Shown: positions 3,898 to 5,378 of the stretch, piece after piece | Position numbering within the stretch: the stretch's first letter is position 1 | How the letters are laid out: every line of letters starts with the position of its first letter | Assembly (NCBI GenBank): GCA_030765735.1 | Contig: JAVCBZ010000078.1 | Location: 1-5,378 of the forward strand | DNA: 5,378 nt | Direction of reading: 5' to 3' | Origin: Candidatus Susulua stagnicola | GTDB lineage: Bacteria > Omnitrophota > Gorgyraeia > Duberdicusellales > 4484-171 | Position numbers and translations under genes: made by a program | The notes under the pieces: generated by a model | The model's input: only the letters and a program-made list of their open reading frames with translations | Told to the model about the DNA's origin: nothing | Databases searched by the model: none

Positions 3898-5378
3898 ATG
3901 AATTATTTAAGTGATATCTTTAGCAAAATTTCTATTTACCATCTGAACATACTGTTTCTTTTAGGGTTAGCTTTGCTTGGTGGAACTATTGGTGGTCGTT
4001 TGTTTCAAAAACTACGAATTCCTCAAGTTGTAGGATACATAGCTATTGGGATAATAATCGGAGAATCTGGCTTAAAGATTATTAGTCACGATACAATTAA
4101 GACTTTGCAACCTTTTAATTATTTTGCTTTAGGTTTAATTGGCTTTATGATTGGCGGAGAGCTAAAAAAAGATGTTTTACGAAAATATGGAAAGCAATTT
4201 ATAAGTATTTTATTGCTTGAAGGGCTAGGTGCATTTTTATTAGTTTCTGTTTCTGTAGGTATTTTAGGAAGTTTTTTATTGGGAGATTGGAAACTTTCAT
4301 GGTCATTAGGTTTATTGCTTGGCGCAATTGCATCTGCTACAGCACCAGCTGCAACTCTAGTAGTAATCAAAGAATTTAAAACTCGAGGACCGTTAACCCG
4401 AACCATCCTAGGTATCGTTGCCATGGATGATGGATTAGCTTTAATGCTTTTTGCGATTTCTTCTAGTATTGCTGGAAATCTTCTTGGCAATGCCAATAAG
4501 GGGGTCTTAAGAATATTTATAAATCCTTTGTATGAAATTGGTGGTGCCATACTTATAGGGATCATGGCGGGGATAATTCTTAATAAACTTCTTAAAAGAT
4601 ATACTGAAGAAGCAAGGCTCTTAGCTTTTTCTATTGGCGCAGTTCTTATTGTTTTGGGACTATCTTTGGCAATTCACGTAGATATGCTATTGGCAGCTAT
4701 GACCTTAGGGGTTATTGTTGTTAATTTTATACCTAGAAAAAGTAAAGAAATATTTAATTTAGTAGAAGGATTTACTCCGCCCATTTTTGTTCTCTTTTTT
4801 GTTCTTGTTGGAGCAAAATTAAATTTAAGCAATATGACATTGCCAATAATTTTGCTCGGAATTATTTATATTCTCGCAAGAAGTCTTGGAAAAGCTACCG
4901 GAGCAAATTTTGGCGCACGTATTTCAGGTGCACCAAAAACTGTTCAGAAATACCTTTCTTTATGCCTATTTAGTCAAGCTGGAGTAGCTATAGGATTATC
5001 GATTTTAGCTAGTAATTACTTTCCAGGCTATATTGGCAATACAGTTATCATCATAATAACGGCAACAGCTTTTATTTTAGAAGTTATTGGACCGCCCTTT
5101 ATCAAACTTGCAGTTACCCGTGCTGGTGAAATAGGGATGAATGTTACGGAAGATGACTTAGTGCGTAAGTTAAAGGTTGAAGAAATAATGGATAAGGAGC
5201 CACCACTTATTTATAAAAATATGCCCTTAGTCCAAATTTTGAAAATTTTTAGTGATTTTCCTAATCTTTATTATCCTGTAGTTGATGTTAATAAAAGCTT
5301 ATTAGGTATCATAACTATAGATAATATAAAAAATACTTTTATGGCAACAAGCCTTAATGATTTAATTTTAGCTGTAGA
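3898..5378 (+). CDS. Cation:proton antiporter with C-terminal CBS region (3' truncated)
   Basis: The visible 493 residues start with a membrane domain of about 12-13 helices (14-404) of the Na+/H+ exchanger, CPA type (Pfam Na_H_Exchanger). Key marks are the S-A-T-A-P-A-A segment (146-152), the G-P-L-T-R-T motif (164-169), and the paired aspartates D177-D178 expected to bind the cation and protons. A basic R329 lies in A-R-S-L-G-K, in a late helix where related antiporters carry a functional Lys/Arg. A cytosolic tail follows, with a CBS motif at about 425-482 (E-I-M at 429-431, Y-P-V-V-D at 459-463, L-G-I-I-T-I-D at 469-475). A second CBS motif probably begins at the window edge. The likely role is Na+ or K+ for H+ exchange in pH or ion homeostasis, gated by an adenine nucleotide through CBS; ion and ligand are inference. 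An in-frame TAA at 3892 fixes the 5' limit. No Shine-Dalgarno site is visible. Confidence 0.93.
   Translation, partial: MNYLSDIFSKISIYHLNILFLLGLALLGGTIGGRLFQKLRIPQVVGYIAIGIIIGESGLKIISHDTIKTLQPFNYFALGLIGFMIGGELKKDVLRKYGKQFISILLLEGLGAFLLVSVSVGILGSFLLGDWKLSWSLGLLLGAIASATAPAATLVVIKEFKTRGPLTRTILGIVAMDDGLALMLFAISSSIAGNLLGNANKGVLRIFINPLYEIGGAILIGIMAGIILNKLLKRYTEEARLLAFSIGAVLIVLGLSLAIHVDMLLAAMTLGVIVVNFIPRKSKEIFNLVEGFTPPIFVLFFVLVGAKLNLSNMTLPIILLGIIYILARSLGKATGANFGARISGAPKTVQKYLSLCLFSQAGVAIGLSILASNYFPGYIGNTVIIIITATAFILEVIGPPFIKLAVTRAGEIGMNVTEDDLVRKLKVEEIMDKEPPLIYKNMPLVQILKIFSDFPNLYYPVVDVNKSLLGIITIDNIKNTFMATSLNDLILAV

Noticed and set aside
4119..4565. 148-codon minus-strand ORF
   Set aside because: It lies wholly opposite the antiporter, whose conserved motifs (T-A-P-A, D-D) are encoded in this stretch; the product is a Pro/Ser/Lys-rich shadow with no family features.

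Overview
This is an AT-rich bacterial window. Lipoprotein and membrane-protein architecture suggest a diderm (Gram-negative-type) bacterium, and no gene present fixes the lineage. A small glycine-tailed RRM protein, a two-gene YbjQ set and an uncharacterised FY/GW-type lipoprotein together would fit an uncultured lineage such as Omnitrophota or another PVC- or Deltaproteobacteria-like group. That is a guess from gene style, not a placement. All recognisable genes are on the + strand, and no tRNA, rRNA, CRISPR array, transposase or phage gene is seen.

Layout: (1) Positions 1-522 hold a purine-rich leader with repeated TAAAAGG motifs, a single-RRM RNA-binding protein (125-460) and a strong intrinsic terminator (483-522). 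(2) Positions 555-2768 form one probable operon behind a promoter at 555-584. It encodes a soluble YbjQ/UPF0145 protein, a membrane-anchored YbjQ paralogue, a membrane-anchored M48 zinc metallopeptidase, and a four-helix membrane protein with cysteine clusters in both tails. Gaps between these genes are 8, 21 and 4 bases. (3) Positions 2769-3165 are non-coding but structured. They contain a 162-bp element bounded by a perfect 14-bp inverted repeat, a consensus promoter (TTGACA, 16 nt, TATAAT) in its right arm, and a 5' leader with two hairpins. (4) Positions 3166-3645 encode a small lipoprotein of unknown function. (5) Positions 3646-3897 are non-coding. The first half shows nothing convincing; the second half has a near-consensus promoter followed by an intrinsic terminator only 14 bases before the next start codon. 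(6) From 3898 to the right edge runs a monovalent cation:proton antiporter with a C-terminal CBS region, cut off by the window end.

How the genes may work together: the operon at 639-2768 looks like an envelope-associated quality-control or stress module. A paired soluble and membrane-tethered YbjQ would sit beside a membrane protease and a Cys-rich membrane partner. The co-occurrence is seen directly; the shared function is inference. The lipoprotein and antiporter each appear to have their own promoter and a structured leader, so both may be controlled after transcription starts.

The most promising undescribed items are the YbjQ/YbjQ-TM/M48/Cys-membrane cassette, the inverted-repeat element at 2882-3043, and the leader structures before the RRM, lipoprotein and antiporter genes.
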